DNA from: Sphingomonas parva (ex Maeng et al. 2020) | Lineage (GTDB): Bacteria; Pseudomonadota; Alphaproteobacteria; Sphingomonadales; Sphingomonadaceae | Length of the DNA stretch: 64,000 nucleotides | Assembly (NCBI RefSeq): GCF_004564275.1 | Contig: NZ_SPDV01000004.1 | Span: 25,195 to 89,194 of the forward strand | Direction: 5' to 3' | Shown: piece by piece, positions 18,540 through 26,969 of the stretch | Layout of the letters: every line of letters starts with the position of its first letter | How positions within the stretch are numbered: the stretch's first letter is position 1 | The notes under the pieces: model-generated | The model's database searches: none | Told to the model about the DNA's origin: nothing | What the model saw: only the letters and a program-made list of their open reading frames with translations | Made by a program: the position numbers and the translations under genes

Positions 18540-19181
18540 TCAGGATTCCCCCTCGCCTTGCCCGTCGTCGCCGAGACCGGCGGCGAAGGCGATGCGCAGG
18601 GCATCGCTGAGGCTCGGCACCTCGAGCTTCTGCATGACGTTCGCGCGGTGGATTTCGACGGTGCGCGGGCTGATGCCGAGATCGTAGGCGATCGTCTTGT
18701 TGGGATGGCCGCGGGCGAGGCCCTCGAGCACCTCGACCTCGCGCGGGGTCAGCGCCTCGAGCCGCACTTTCGCCTCGTCGGCGCGGGCGCGGCGGCGGCC
18801 GCTCTGCTCGATCCGGGCGAAGCCCTCGTCGATCGCGGCGATCAGCGACTTCTTCTCGAACGGCTTCTCGATGAAGTCGATCGCGCCGTTCTTCATCGCC
18901 TCGACCGCGACGGTGACATCGCCGTGGCCGGTCATCACGATCACCGGCAGCAGGACGCCGTTCTTGCGCAGCTCGCGCTGCACCTCGAGTCCGTCCATCT
19001 GCGGCATGCGAACGTCCATCAGGATCACGCCGGCGGGAACCTCGCGGCCCAGGCCCAGGAACTCGACGCCCGACGCATAGGTCTTCACCACGAAACCCGA
19101 CGTGCGCAGCATGAAGCTCGCCGAGCGGCGGATCGCCTCGTCGTCGTCGACGAGGTGCACGATGCGTCCATTCTCAGCCAT
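18540..19181 (-). CDS. fixJ: FixJ family response regulator
   Basis: A 213-residue regulator: receiver domain with acidic pocket VDDDEA (residues 11-16), phospho-acceptor Asp56 in ILMDVRMPQMDG, VIVMTGHGDV and the EKPFEKK lysine. Then a LuxR/FixJ helix-turn-helix with LTPREVEVLEGLARG and SPRTVEIHRANVMQKL. In rhizobia and relatives FixJ activates fixK and cbb3 genes after phosphorylation by FixL. It begins 9 bases after the fixL-like gene, so they form one operon. The ccoNOQP cluster 8 kb away is the likely indirect target. Confidence 0.93.
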   Translation of the reverse strand: MAENGRIVHLVDDDEAIRRSASFMLRTSGFVVKTYASGVEFLGLGREVPAGVILMDVRMPQMDGLEVQRELRKNGVLLPVIVMTGHGDVTVAVEAMKNGAIDFIEKPFEKKSLIAAIDEGFARIEQSGRRRARADEAKVRLEALTPREVEVLEGLARGHPNKTIAYDLGISPRTVEIHRANVMQKLEVPSLSDALRIAFAAGLGDDGQGEGES

Positions 19182-19189
19182 ACAGATCC

Positions 19190-20353
19190 TCAGACATCCT
19201 GATCTCCCGACGCATCGATAAGGGTGAAATGGAAGGCGGTGCCGCCGAGCTTCGAGGCCTCCGCCCAGATCCGTCCCCCGTGGCCGTGGACGATCGTGTG
19301 GCAGATCGACAGGCCGAGCCCCATGCCTTTCGCCTTGGTGCTGACGAACGGCTGGAACAATTGCCCGGCCACTTCGGGGGGGAGGCCGGGGCCACTGTCC
19401 TCGATCGTCACGCGCACCAGCCCCTCCTCCTCGCGGCGGCTGGTGACCCGCAGCCGGCGGTGCGACGATCCTTCCATCGCTTCGATCGCATTGCGCATCA
19501 GGTTCAGCAGCACCTGCTGGATCTGAATGCGATCGACCAGCACGCGATCGGCCTGCTGGTCTAGCTTGACCTCGAACTCCACGCCGCGCTCGCCGGCGCC
19601 GACCAGTGCGAGCGCGCTCGCCTCGTTCACCACACGCGCTAGGCTCTCGATCCGCCGCTCGCTTTCGCCGCGCGAGATGAAGTCGCGGAGGCGGCGGACG
19701 ATCTGGCCGGCGCGCACCGATTGCGCCGCGCATTCGGCGAGCGCCTCCCGCACGATCTCCAGCGTCTCGGCATCGGGCGTGTCGAGCAGCTCGTTCGCCG
19801 TCTCGACGTAATTGGCGATGGCGGTCAGCGGCTGGTTCAGTTCGTGCGCGATCGAGGTGGCGAGCGTGCCCATCGCAGTGACCCGCGAGACATGGGCGAG
19901 TTCCGACTGGAGATCGTGGACCCTCAGCTCCGCCTGCTGGCGTTCGGTGAGGTCGCGGATGAATCCGGTGAAGACGCGGCGACCGTCGATCTCCGCCTCT
20001 CCGATGTGGAGATCGATCGGGAAGGTCGCGCCATCGCGATGGCGCGCGGTCGTCACCCGGCCGATGCCGATGATCCGCCGTTCGCCCGTCGCATAATAAC
20101 GCTCGAGATAGCTGTCGTGCCGCTCCCGGTCCGGTGACGGCATCAGCACGCTGACGTTTTCGCCGAGCAGCTCTGCCTCGGAATAGCCGAACATGCGCTC
20201 CGCCGCGGCGCTGAAGGACAGGATTCGGCCACGCGCGTCGATGACGATCATGGCGTCGGGAATGGTCTCGAGGATAGAGCGGAGATGCGCTTCGCGCGCA
20301 AATGCATCGGGACTGCGGATGCCGTTCTCGTGCGGCACGGACTCGGACGCCAT
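19190..20353 (-). CDS. fixL: FixL-type haem-PAS oxygen-sensing histidine kinase
   Basis: A 387-residue soluble kinase with one PAS domain (about residues 25-140), HisKA (phospho-His 170 in SIAHELNQPLTAIANY) and HATPase (EDSGPGLPPE, KGMGLGLSICHTI). The PAS domain keeps the FixL oxygen-sensor signature: a haem-ligand-type His79 in RERHDSYLERY and the FG-loop RRIIGIGR with Arg99, equivalent to the oxygen-contacting Arg of Bradyrhizobium FixL. This separates it from generic PAS kinases. There are no transmembrane helices, as in Bradyrhizobium. It is followed directly by fixJ. Confidence 0.9.
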   Translation of the reverse strand: MASESVPHENGIRSPDAFAREAHLRSILETIPDAMIVIDARGRILSFSAAAERMFGYSEAELLGENVSVLMPSPDRERHDSYLERYYATGERRIIGIGRVTTARHRDGATFPIDLHIGEAEIDGRRVFTGFIRDLTERQQAELRVHDLQSELAHVSRVTAMGTLATSIAHELNQPLTAIANYVETANELLDTPDAETLEIVREALAECAAQSVRAGQIVRRLRDFISRGESERRIESLARVVNEASALALVGAGERGVEFEVKLDQQADRVLVDRIQIQQVLLNLMRNAIEAMEGSSHRRLRVTSRREEEGLVRVTIEDSGPGLPPEVAGQLFQPFVSTKAKGMGLGLSICHTIVHGHGGRIWAEASKLGGTAFHFTLIDASGDQDV

Positions 20354-20454
20354 TCAGCCCCCTCTAACGTCAAACCGGAGGATATAAAGACCCGGCCGCC
20401 CCGCAGGATCCATGGCCTCGGGGATTGCTGCGGCATAAGCGCCACAGCAGCCGA

Positions 20455-20466
20455 TTAATAATATAA
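20455..20466. promoter_or_regulatory. AT-rich candidate operator upstream of the TonB receptor
   Basis: The 12-mer TTAATAATATAA lies about 100 bases before the receptor start and about 100 bases before fixL on the other strand. It differs by one base from the 12-mer in front of the GntR regulator gene at 28945. In such GC-rich DNA an all-AT stretch of this kind is conspicuous. It is proposed as a binding site of the locus GntR protein. It could alternatively be a promoter -10 region. Confidence 0.5.
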
Positions 20467-20566
20467 ATCTATTGTCCGCCCCCGGAGGCAGGCGCATTAT
20501 CCGCCGCGGCGTATCGGCTCCGGTTTACGAGCCGAAGACAAGAGAACAGCCTGGGGAGGCTAAGTC

Positions 20567-23362
20567 ATGCGCCTGAAATCATGCGCCCTTTGCTCGACGT
20601 CGCTGATCATCCTCGCGTTTTCGGCCCCTGCCGTCGCGGCCCAGGCCGGCCAGACCGATCCGAACGTGCAGGCCCAGGAATCGCCGGCCGACCCGGCGGG
20701 ATCGCCGCAGACCGACGACGCCGTCGACGCCGCCACCGCCGGCCAGGACGACGAGACCATCGTCGTCACCGGGCTTCGCCGCAGCCTGCAATCGGCGCAG
20801 AACATCAAGCGCAATTCCGAGCAGATCGTCGACGCGATCGTCGCCGAGGACATCGGCAAGCTGCCCGACGTCGCCGTCTCCGACACCGCTGCGCGCAGTC
20901 CCGGCGTCCAGGTCGAGCGGTCGGGCGGCGAAGCCAGCCGCGTGCTGGTGCGCGGGCTCGACCGCTTCAACTACACGACCACCTACAACGGCCGCGAGAT
21001 CTTCACCGCCGAGACGCGGTCGGTGGCGCTGCAGGACTTCCCCGCCGGCGGGATCAGCGCGATCGAGGTGTTCAAGACCTCGACCGCCAACATCATCGAG
21101 CCCGGCATCGCCGGGCTGGTCAACGTCCGCTCGCGCCGTCCGTCCGACTTCCAGGGGGCGGAGATCGCCGGCTCGGTCTGGGGCGTCTATCCCGAGCAGT
21201 CGCGGGACTTCGAACCCAATGCGCAATTGCTGCTCAGCAACCGCTGGGACGTCGGCAGCGGCGAGTTCGGCGCGTTGATCAACTTCTCCTACACGCGGCT
21301 CCATTATCGCGATTCGATCCGCCGCCACGGCTTCTTCATCGCCGATCTCGCCGGCGCCCGCTCCCCCGACTGGCCCGAAATCCGCTACAACGAGGCGGAG
21401 CGCTGGCGGCCGTCGGTCAACGGCGCGCTGCAGTGGCGGCCGTCGCCGGGCCTCGAATTCTACGTCGAGGGCCTGTGGCAGGGCTATCGCGAACGCGCCA
21501 CCGACCGGATGTGGGCGCAGCCCTTGTGGGGCGGCGCCTCGTACGAGGACATCGTCCTGCAGGGCAATCAGATCCTGTCGGGCACGGTCAACAATGCGAC
21601 CGCCTGCTGCGGCGGCAACCAGACCTGGGGCTTCCAGGGCGCGACCAAGCGCGACACCAACACCTATCAATTCGCCGCGGGCGGCCGCTACGAGGCGGGG
21701 CCGCTCAAGATCACCGCCGATCTCGCGCGCACCGATTCGACCTTCGACCTGCGCACCGAGAGCGTCGACTACGAGATCAACACCAAGGCCTATTCGGTGG
21801 ACTGGTTCACCGGAGAGGTCGGCGGTCCCGGGCCGACCTTCGCGGTGCGCGGCCTCGATTTCACCAATCCCGGCATCTACAATTACCGCGGCTTCTTCGA
21901 AGACTATCTGACCGCCAAGGGCAAGGACTGGCAGGCGCGGCTCGATCTCGAATACGAGCCCGGCCTGAGCTTCATCCCCAAGATCCAGGCGGGGCTGCGC
22001 TTCGTCGACCGCAAGGCCTCGGCCGACGCCGGCGCCTTCTACTGGAATCTGCGCGATCGCGGCATCCCGATCAGCGCCGTGCCGCTCGACTATCAGATGA
22101 CGCCGGTCGGCTTTCGCGGCGACGACCTGAAGCCGACGCCGATGTCCTGGCTCGCCCCGACCTTCGACAGCGTCTGGGACAATCTCGTCCCGTTCCGCCA
22201 GTTCAACATCGGCCTGACCGGCGCCGGCTCGGTCGACGGACCGCCAATCGATCCGGCCCGGACCTACCGCATCGACGAGAAATCCTACGCGGCCTACGCC
22301 CAGCTCAATTATGCGTTCGACACCGGCGGCGTGGTGATCGACGGCAGCCTCGGCATGCGGGTCGTCAAGACCAAGGAAGACATCCGGGGAACGCTCTTCT
22401 CGCCCGGCGCCGGACCCGCCCCGATCGATTTCCAGAACGAATATACCGACTGGCTGCCCAACGCGAACATCCGGATCGAATTCACGCCGGAGTGGCAGCT
22501 GCGCTTCGCGGCAACCCAGACGCGCACGCGCCCGACCTTCGAGGATCTGAATCCGGCGCTGCGGCTGGACAATGTCCCTGGCTGCACGCCCGGCGGCCCG
22601 ACCGACTGCGTGCGCACCGGGAGCGGCGGCAATCCCTTCCTGACCCCGCTCGAGTCCGACAATTACGACGCGAGCCTCGAATATTATTTCTCGCGCACGG
22701 GCTTCGCCTCGGTCGGCGTGTTCCGCCGCGACATGAAGGGCTTCATCACCGACCGCGCCTTCGAATTTCCCGATCCCGATGCCGAGAGCGGGCTGCCGCT
22801 GCTGATCACCGGCCCGGTCAATACCCGCACGGCGCGGATCCAGGGCCTCGAGGCGCAGGTCAGCACCTTCTTCGATTTCCTGCCGGGAGCCCTGGCCGGC
22901 TTCGGCGCCCAGGCGAACGTCACCTATCTCGACGCCAAGGCCGAGTTCCTCCTGTTCCCCGAGACGCACCCCAACCATGCGGTGATCCGCGACCGGATCC
23001 CGGACGTTTCGAAATGGACGTACAACCTCGTCGGCATGTACGAGCGCGGCGGCCTCACCGCCCGCCTCGCCTACAACCGCCGCAGCGGCTTCCCCGAAGG
23101 CGACCTCGCCCAGCGCGACGATTTCTTCACGCTCCAGGGCCGCGGCAAGCCGGTGTCCCGGCTCGACTGGTCGAGCAGCTACGCGCTGACCGAGAACTTC
23201 ACCGTCTTCTTCGACTGGACCAACATCCTCGGCGATCCGTTCCGCTCGGACATCGTGCGGATCAACTATCCGGCCGGCGTGGGCAGCGCCCCGGAGATCT
23301 TCCCCATGCTGGTGCGGAACGAGGAATCGGTCCTGTCGGGAGGCGTTCGCTTCCGCTTCTGA
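20567..23362 (+). CDS. TonB-dependent receptor (probable carbohydrate uptake)
   Basis: A 931-residue outer-membrane receptor. It has a signal peptide (MRLKSCALCSTSLIILAFSAP...AVAA), a TonB box-like ETIVVTGLRR near residue 65, a plug domain with IVAEDIGKLPDVAVSDT and RVLVRGLDRFN, and a 22-strand-type barrel that ends in GGVRFRF with the terminal Phe required for insertion. The pattern matches the large sugar-related receptor subfamily of Caulobacter, Xanthomonas and sphingomonads. Ribosome site GGGGAGG precedes the ATG. Neighbouring glycosidases, a sugar epimerase and an SGLT-type symporter suggest an oligosaccharide ligand. The ligand itself cannot be read from sequence. Confidence 0.92.
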   Translation: MRLKSCALCSTSLIILAFSAPAVAAQAGQTDPNVQAQESPADPAGSPQTDDAVDAATAGQDDETIVVTGLRRSLQSAQNIKRNSEQIVDAIVAEDIGKLPDVAVSDTAARSPGVQVERSGGEASRVLVRGLDRFNYTTTYNGREIFTAETRSVALQDFPAGGISAIEVFKTSTANIIEPGIAGLVNVRSRRPSDFQGAEIAGSVWGVYPEQSRDFEPNAQLLLSNRWDVGSGEFGALINFSYTRLHYRDSIRRHGFFIADLAGARSPDWPEIRYNEAERWRPSVNGALQWRPSPGLEFYVEGLWQGYRERATDRMWAQPLWGGASYEDIVLQGNQILSGTVNNATACCGGNQTWGFQGATKRDTNTYQFAAGGRYEAGPLKITADLARTDSTFDLRTESVDYEINTKAYSVDWFTGEVGGPGPTFAVRGLDFTNPGIYNYRGFFEDYLTAKGKDWQARLDLEYEPGLSFIPKIQAGLRFVDRKASADAGAFYWNLRDRGIPISAVPLDYQMTPVGFRGDDLKPTPMSWLAPTFDSVWDNLVPFRQFNIGLTGAGSVDGPPIDPARTYRIDEKSYAAYAQLNYAFDTGGVVIDGSLGMRVVKTKEDIRGTLFSPGAGPAPIDFQNEYTDWLPNANIRIEFTPEWQLRFAATQTRTRPTFEDLNPALRLDNVPGCTPGGPTDCVRTGSGGNPFLTPLESDNYDASLEYYFSRTGFASVGVFRRDMKGFITDRAFEFPDPDAESGLPLLITGPVNTRTARIQGLEAQVSTFFDFLPGALAGFGAQANVTYLDAKAEFLLFPETHPNHAVIRDRIPDVSKWTYNLVGMYERGGLTARLAYNRRSGFPEGDLAQRDDFFTLQGRGKPVSRLDWSSSYALTENFTVFFDWTNILGDPFRSDIVRINYPAGVGSAPEIFPMLVRNEESVLSGGVRFRF

Positions 23363-23367
23363 ACCGG

Positions 23368-23381
23368 GGGCGGTGCCGCCC
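23368..23381. terminator. Short hairpin between convergent genes
   Basis: GGGCGG and CCGCCC form a 6-base stem with a 2-base loop in the 20-base gap between the receptor stop and the GH43 stop. No T-run is present. It is a weak, possibly bidirectional, terminator candidate. Confidence 0.35.
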
Positions 23382-23382
23382 G

Positions 23383-24405
23383 CTACCTGGGCTTCAGGCT
23401 GGGGCCGATCCGGGGCTTCGCTCCGTCCCAGCCGAGCGGCGCGACGTACAGGTAGCGTCGGGCTTCCAGCGGGCGGCAGCCGGGGGTCGCCGCCCAAGCG
23501 TGGAAGGCGATGAAGCTTCGCCCCTCCGCCTCGAACACGGCCTGATGGCCGGGGCCGCTGAGGCAGCCTGCGCCCCGGCTGTTGAAGCTGTAGAGCAAAG
23601 GATTGTCCGGCGCGTCCCGACAAGGCCCGAGCGGTCCCTCGCAGGCGGCATAGCCGATCGCGTAGGAGGACAGGCGCTGATGCGCCTGCCAGCCGTAGTC
23701 GTTCGCCGAATAGAGCATCGTGTAGCCGCCGGGCCGGCGCACCATGGTCGGCGCCTCGACCACCCTCCCCTCCCAGGGCGCGTCGTTGCGCAGCAGCGCG
23801 ACAGGCGCGCCTTCGAGGCGCAGTCCGTCGGGCGAGAGGCGCTGTCCCCAGATCTCGGCGGGCTTGTCGGCGGCGGGATTGTTGCCGTCGTTCTTGAAGT
23901 AGAGGTAGAGCCCCCCCTCGGCATCGCGGAACGGACTGGCGTCGATCGTGCCGCCGAGCGCGAGCTGGCAGACGAGCGGCTCCGGTGCTGCCGAGACGAA
24001 GGGTCCGAGCGGATCGGCCGAGGTGGCCGCTCCGACGCACTGCAGGCCGCTGCGGCGATGGCGCGCGGTGAAATAGAGGACGTAGCCGCGCTCGAGCTCC
24101 AGCACCTCCGGCGCCCAGGTCGATCCGTTGCGCGCCCAGCGGGGCAGATCCGGCATTGCATCGCGCGCCGGAGTCCAGCGCCGCAGGTCGTCGGACACGG
24201 CGGTCTGGACGTTTGGCTCACCCTTCGGACCGTTGGTCGCGTAGGCGACGTACCGCCCGCTGTCGGCAAGAATGAACGGGTCGGGAAAGTCGCGCGCCAG
24301 GACCGGTGCGAACAGCGGCTCCGCCGCGGCGGCCGCACACGTGGTCACCAGCAGCGGCAGCAGGGACGCGCAGGCCCGCAGGAACGGCCGGGCACGGAAA
24401 CCCAT
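23383..24405 (-). CDS. Secreted glycoside hydrolase family 43 enzyme
   Basis: A 340-residue protein with a signal peptide (LLPLLVTTCAAAAA) and a five-bladed beta-propeller GH43 pattern. The catalytic triad is readable: Asp42 in RDFPDPFIL (base), Asp155 in GTIDASPFRD (pKa modulator) and Glu217 in VVEAPTM (acid). WAPEV and an AIGYAACEGPLGP segment also fit. GH43 enzymes act on arabinan, arabinoxylan, xylan or galactan side chains. The substrate is not predictable here. The start at 24405 has GAGGAAG upstream. It is divergent from the aldose epimerase, sharing a 124-base promoter region with an AT-rich operator candidate. Confidence 0.88.
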   Translation of the reverse strand: MGFRARPFLRACASLLPLLVTTCAAAAAEPLFAPVLARDFPDPFILADSGRYVAYATNGPKGEPNVQTAVSDDLRRWTPARDAMPDLPRWARNGSTWAPEVLELERGYVLYFTARHRRSGLQCVGAATSADPLGPFVSAAPEPLVCQLALGGTIDASPFRDAEGGLYLYFKNDGNNPAADKPAEIWGQRLSPDGLRLEGAPVALLRNDAPWEGRVVEAPTMVRRPGGYTMLYSANDYGWQAHQRLSSYAIGYAACEGPLGPCRDAPDNPLLYSFNSRGAGCLSGPGHQAVFEAEGRSFIAFHAWAATPGCRPLEARRYLYVAPLGWDGAKPRIGPSLKPR

Positions 24406-24470
24406 CAGCGTCTTCCTCGCTCGTGATGCCGCCGGTTCCAAGCGCGCTTTTGGTTGTTCATGCCTGCATA

Positions 24471-24482
24471 TTATCATATCAA
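24471..24482. promoter_or_regulatory. AT-rich candidate operator between GH43 and epimerase genes
   Basis: Read on the minus strand this is TTGATATGATAA, 9 of 12 identical to the 12-mer at 28945 (TTAATACTATAA). It is placed between two divergent genes of the sugar locus, 66 bases from one start and 48 from the other, where a repressor could control both. Confidence 0.42.
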
Positions 24483-24529
24483 TCCGCCTCAACGAAAAGC
24501 CGGTCGACCGGCAGGCGAGAGGAAGCGGA

Positions 24530-25684
24530 ATGCGGATCCTGATGCTGACGACGAGCCTTCTCGCAGCCGCTGCCGGCGCATCGGCGGCCGAGGGAGCGAG
24601 CGTCTCCCGGGCCTCCTTCGGGCAGATGCCGGACGGCCAGAATGTCGAGGCGATCACCCTGCGCAACGAGGGCGGCGTGACAGCGCGGATCATCACCTAC
24701 GGCGCGGCGCTACAGTCCCTGCTGGTCCCCGACCGCCACGAGGAGCTCGCCGACGTGACGCTCGGTTACCCGACGATGCAGGGCTATCTCGCCAAGGGCG
24801 AGTTCTTCGGCGCTACCGTCGGGCGCGTCGCCAACCGCATCGCCGGCGGCCGCTTCACCCTCGACGGCCAGAGCTACCAGACTCCGCTCAACGACGGCCC
24901 CAACGCCCTCCACGGCGGCACCCGCGGCTTCGACAAGGTCCTCTGGAAGGTGGTCGAGGTGAAGGAGGGCCCGAGCGCCAGCGTCACCTTGCGCTACCTC
25001 AGCCCGCACATGGACCAGGGCTATCCGGGCGCGCTCGACGTCACCGCCACCTACACGCTCGACGAGAGCAACACCCTCGCGGTCGACTATCGCGCCACCA
25101 CCGACCGGCCGACGGTCGTCAACCTCTCCAACCACGCTTACTGGAACCTCGCCGGCGAAGGCTCGGCCGAAGGCGCGATGGGCCACCTCCTCACCATCCC
25201 GGCCGACCATTTCACCCCGGTCAACGCCACCCTCATCCCTACGGGGGAGCTCCGCCCGGTCGCCGGCACCGTGTTCGACTTCCGCCGGCCGACGCCGATC
25301 GGCGAGCGCGTCCGCACCAACGATCCGCAGATCCTTTACGGCAAGGGCTATGACCACAATTGGGTCGTCGCCCGAGACGTCGCCCGCGCCCCCCGCCTGC
25401 TCGCGCGGGTCGAGGACCCCTCCTCCGGCCGGGTCATGCACGTCCTCTCCAACCAGCCCGGCATCCAATTCTATTCGGGCAATTTCCTCGACGGCACGAT
25501 CGTCGGCAAATCGGGCCGCCTCTACCGCCAGGGCGACGCCATCGTCCTCGAGCCGCAGATGTTTCCCGACACGCCGAACCAGCCCGCCTTCGGCTCGGTG
25601 CGCCTGAACCCGGGCCAGACCTACCGCAACACGATCCTGTTCCGCTTCTCGACCGCCGGCAGTGCGCCGGACCCCGGTCGCTGA
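24530..25684 (+). CDS. Aldose 1-epimerase (periplasmic galactose mutarotase)
   Basis: A 384-residue enzyme that interconverts alpha and beta anomers of free sugars. It has a signal peptide (LMLTTSLLAAAAGASAA), then the galactose-mutarotase fold with TLGYPTMQGYLAKGEFFGAT, GRVANRIAGGRF, the LHGG histidine, the catalytic His in VVNLSNHAYWNLAG and the catalytic Glu in IVLEPQMFPDTPN. The start was chosen at 24530, where GAGAGGAAG precedes ATG. Located between GH43 and the GH5-like gene, it would prepare released sugars for uptake. Confidence 0.93.
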   Translation: MRILMLTTSLLAAAAGASAAEGASVSRASFGQMPDGQNVEAITLRNEGGVTARIITYGAALQSLLVPDRHEELADVTLGYPTMQGYLAKGEFFGATVGRVANRIAGGRFTLDGQSYQTPLNDGPNALHGGTRGFDKVLWKVVEVKEGPSASVTLRYLSPHMDQGYPGALDVTATYTLDESNTLAVDYRATTDRPTVVNLSNHAYWNLAGEGSAEGAMGHLLTIPADHFTPVNATLIPTGELRPVAGTVFDFRRPTPIGERVRTNDPQILYGKGYDHNWVVARDVARAPRLLARVEDPSSGRVMHVLSNQPGIQFYSGNFLDGTIVGKSGRLYRQGDAIVLEPQMFPDTPNQPAFGSVRLNPGQTYRNTILFRFSTAGSAPDPGR

Positions 25685-25709
25685 CCGCCCCCGCCGACAG
25701 GAGAAAGCC

Positions 25710-26909
25710 GTGAAGCTTCGTCTCTGGATCCTCCTCGCTGCGGCGGCCCTGCCGACGCCCGCCGCCGCCCTCGTGCAGCCGCAGGCCCCTACCGCGGCCA
25801 CGCGCGACGCCGCTGCCGACGCGATCCGCGGCAACCCGGCGCGCTGGAGCCAGGCCGAGGCGAGAGCCTGGTACGCCCGCCAACCCTGGCTGACCGGCGC
25901 GAACTACATCAACGCCGGCGCGATCAACCAGCTCGACATGTGGCAGGCGGCGACCTGGAATCCGGCCGAGATCGACAAGGAGCTCGGCTGGGCGAAGCAG
26001 TTCGGCATGAACACGATGCGCGTCTACCTGCACGATCTCGCCTATGAGCAGGACCCGGCCGGCTTCAAACGGCGGATGGACGAGTTCCTGACGATCGCGG
26101 CGCGGCACGGCATACGCCCGATGTTCGTGCTGTTCGACAGCTGCTGGGATCCGGATCCGGTGATCGGGCCGCAGCACCGTCCGATCCCCGGCGTCCATAA
26201 CAGCGGCTGGGTGCAGAGTCCCGGTCGCGCCGACCTGATCGACCCGAGCGAGGATGCCGGCTTCCAGCGCTATGTCGAGGACGTGGTCGGCACCTTCGCG
26301 AACGACCGGCGCGTGCTCGCCTGGGATGTCTGGAACGAGCCCGACAATCCCGGCGGCGGCTCCTACAATGGCGAGCAGCTCGCCCAGGAGCGGACGCGGA
26401 TCGAGCAGCTGCTGCCCCGGGTCTTCGCCTGGGCGCGCAGCCGCAAGCCGGTCCAGCCGCTGACCAGCGGCGTCTGGATCGGTCCCGACTGGTCGCCCGG
26501 CGCGCCGGACCTCACTCCGATCCAGCGCACCCAGCTCGCCGAATCCGACGTCATCACCTTCCACAATTACGAATGGCCGGAGGCTTTCGAGGCGCGCCTC
26601 GCCCAGCTGCGGCCCTACGGCCGCCCGCTGATCTGCACCGAATGGATGGCGCGAAGCGCCGGCTCCAACGTCGACACCATCCTGCCGATCGCCCGGCGGG
26701 AGAATGTCGGGATGATCAACTGGGGCTTCGTCCAGGGCGAGATCCAGACTCATCTGCCCTGGGACAGCTGGGAGCGCCCCTATACGCTGCAGCAGCCGGT
26801 CGCCTGGTTCCACGATCTGCTTCGGTCCGACGGCACGCCCTATCGCGCGAGGGAGGCCGAGATCTTCCGCGAGCTGCGCAAGGAGAAGTCCCGCGCGGTT
26901 GCGCGCTGA
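25710..26909 (+). CDS. Cellulase-family (GH5-like, clan GH-A) glycosidase
   Basis: A 399-residue exported TIM-barrel glycosidase. Start is GTG with AGGAGA upstream, then a signal peptide (RLWILLAAAALPTPAAA). Retaining clan GH-A motifs: acid/base Glu210 in AWDVWNEPDNPGGG and nucleophile Glu311 in LICTEWMARS, with FGMNTMRVYLHDL early and a MINWGFVQGEIQT segment late. It might be assigned to GH5 or a GH2-type catalytic module. The substrate is unclear. It starts 25 bases after the epimerase, so the two form an operon. Confidence 0.85.
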   Translation: MKLRLWILLAAAALPTPAAALVQPQAPTAATRDAAADAIRGNPARWSQAEARAWYARQPWLTGANYINAGAINQLDMWQAATWNPAEIDKELGWAKQFGMNTMRVYLHDLAYEQDPAGFKRRMDEFLTIAARHGIRPMFVLFDSCWDPDPVIGPQHRPIPGVHNSGWVQSPGRADLIDPSEDAGFQRYVEDVVGTFANDRRVLAWDVWNEPDNPGGGSYNGEQLAQERTRIEQLLPRVFAWARSRKPVQPLTSGVWIGPDWSPGAPDLTPIQRTQLAESDVITFHNYEWPEAFEARLAQLRPYGRPLICTEWMARSAGSNVDTILPIARRENVGMINWGFVQGEIQTHLPWDSWERPYTLQQPVAWFHDLLRSDGTPYRAREAEIFRELRKEKSRAVAR

Positions 26910-26969
26910 GCCAGCGGCCGCGGCGATGTGGTACAAGGGCTCTCTCCACGACTCAGACGGGAGGGAGAG

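Noticed and set aside
20579..24040. Very long minus-strand open frame opposite the TonB receptor
   Set aside because: Antisense frame in GC-rich DNA. The receptor on the plus strand has a signal peptide, plug and barrel, and the GH43 gene uses another frame.
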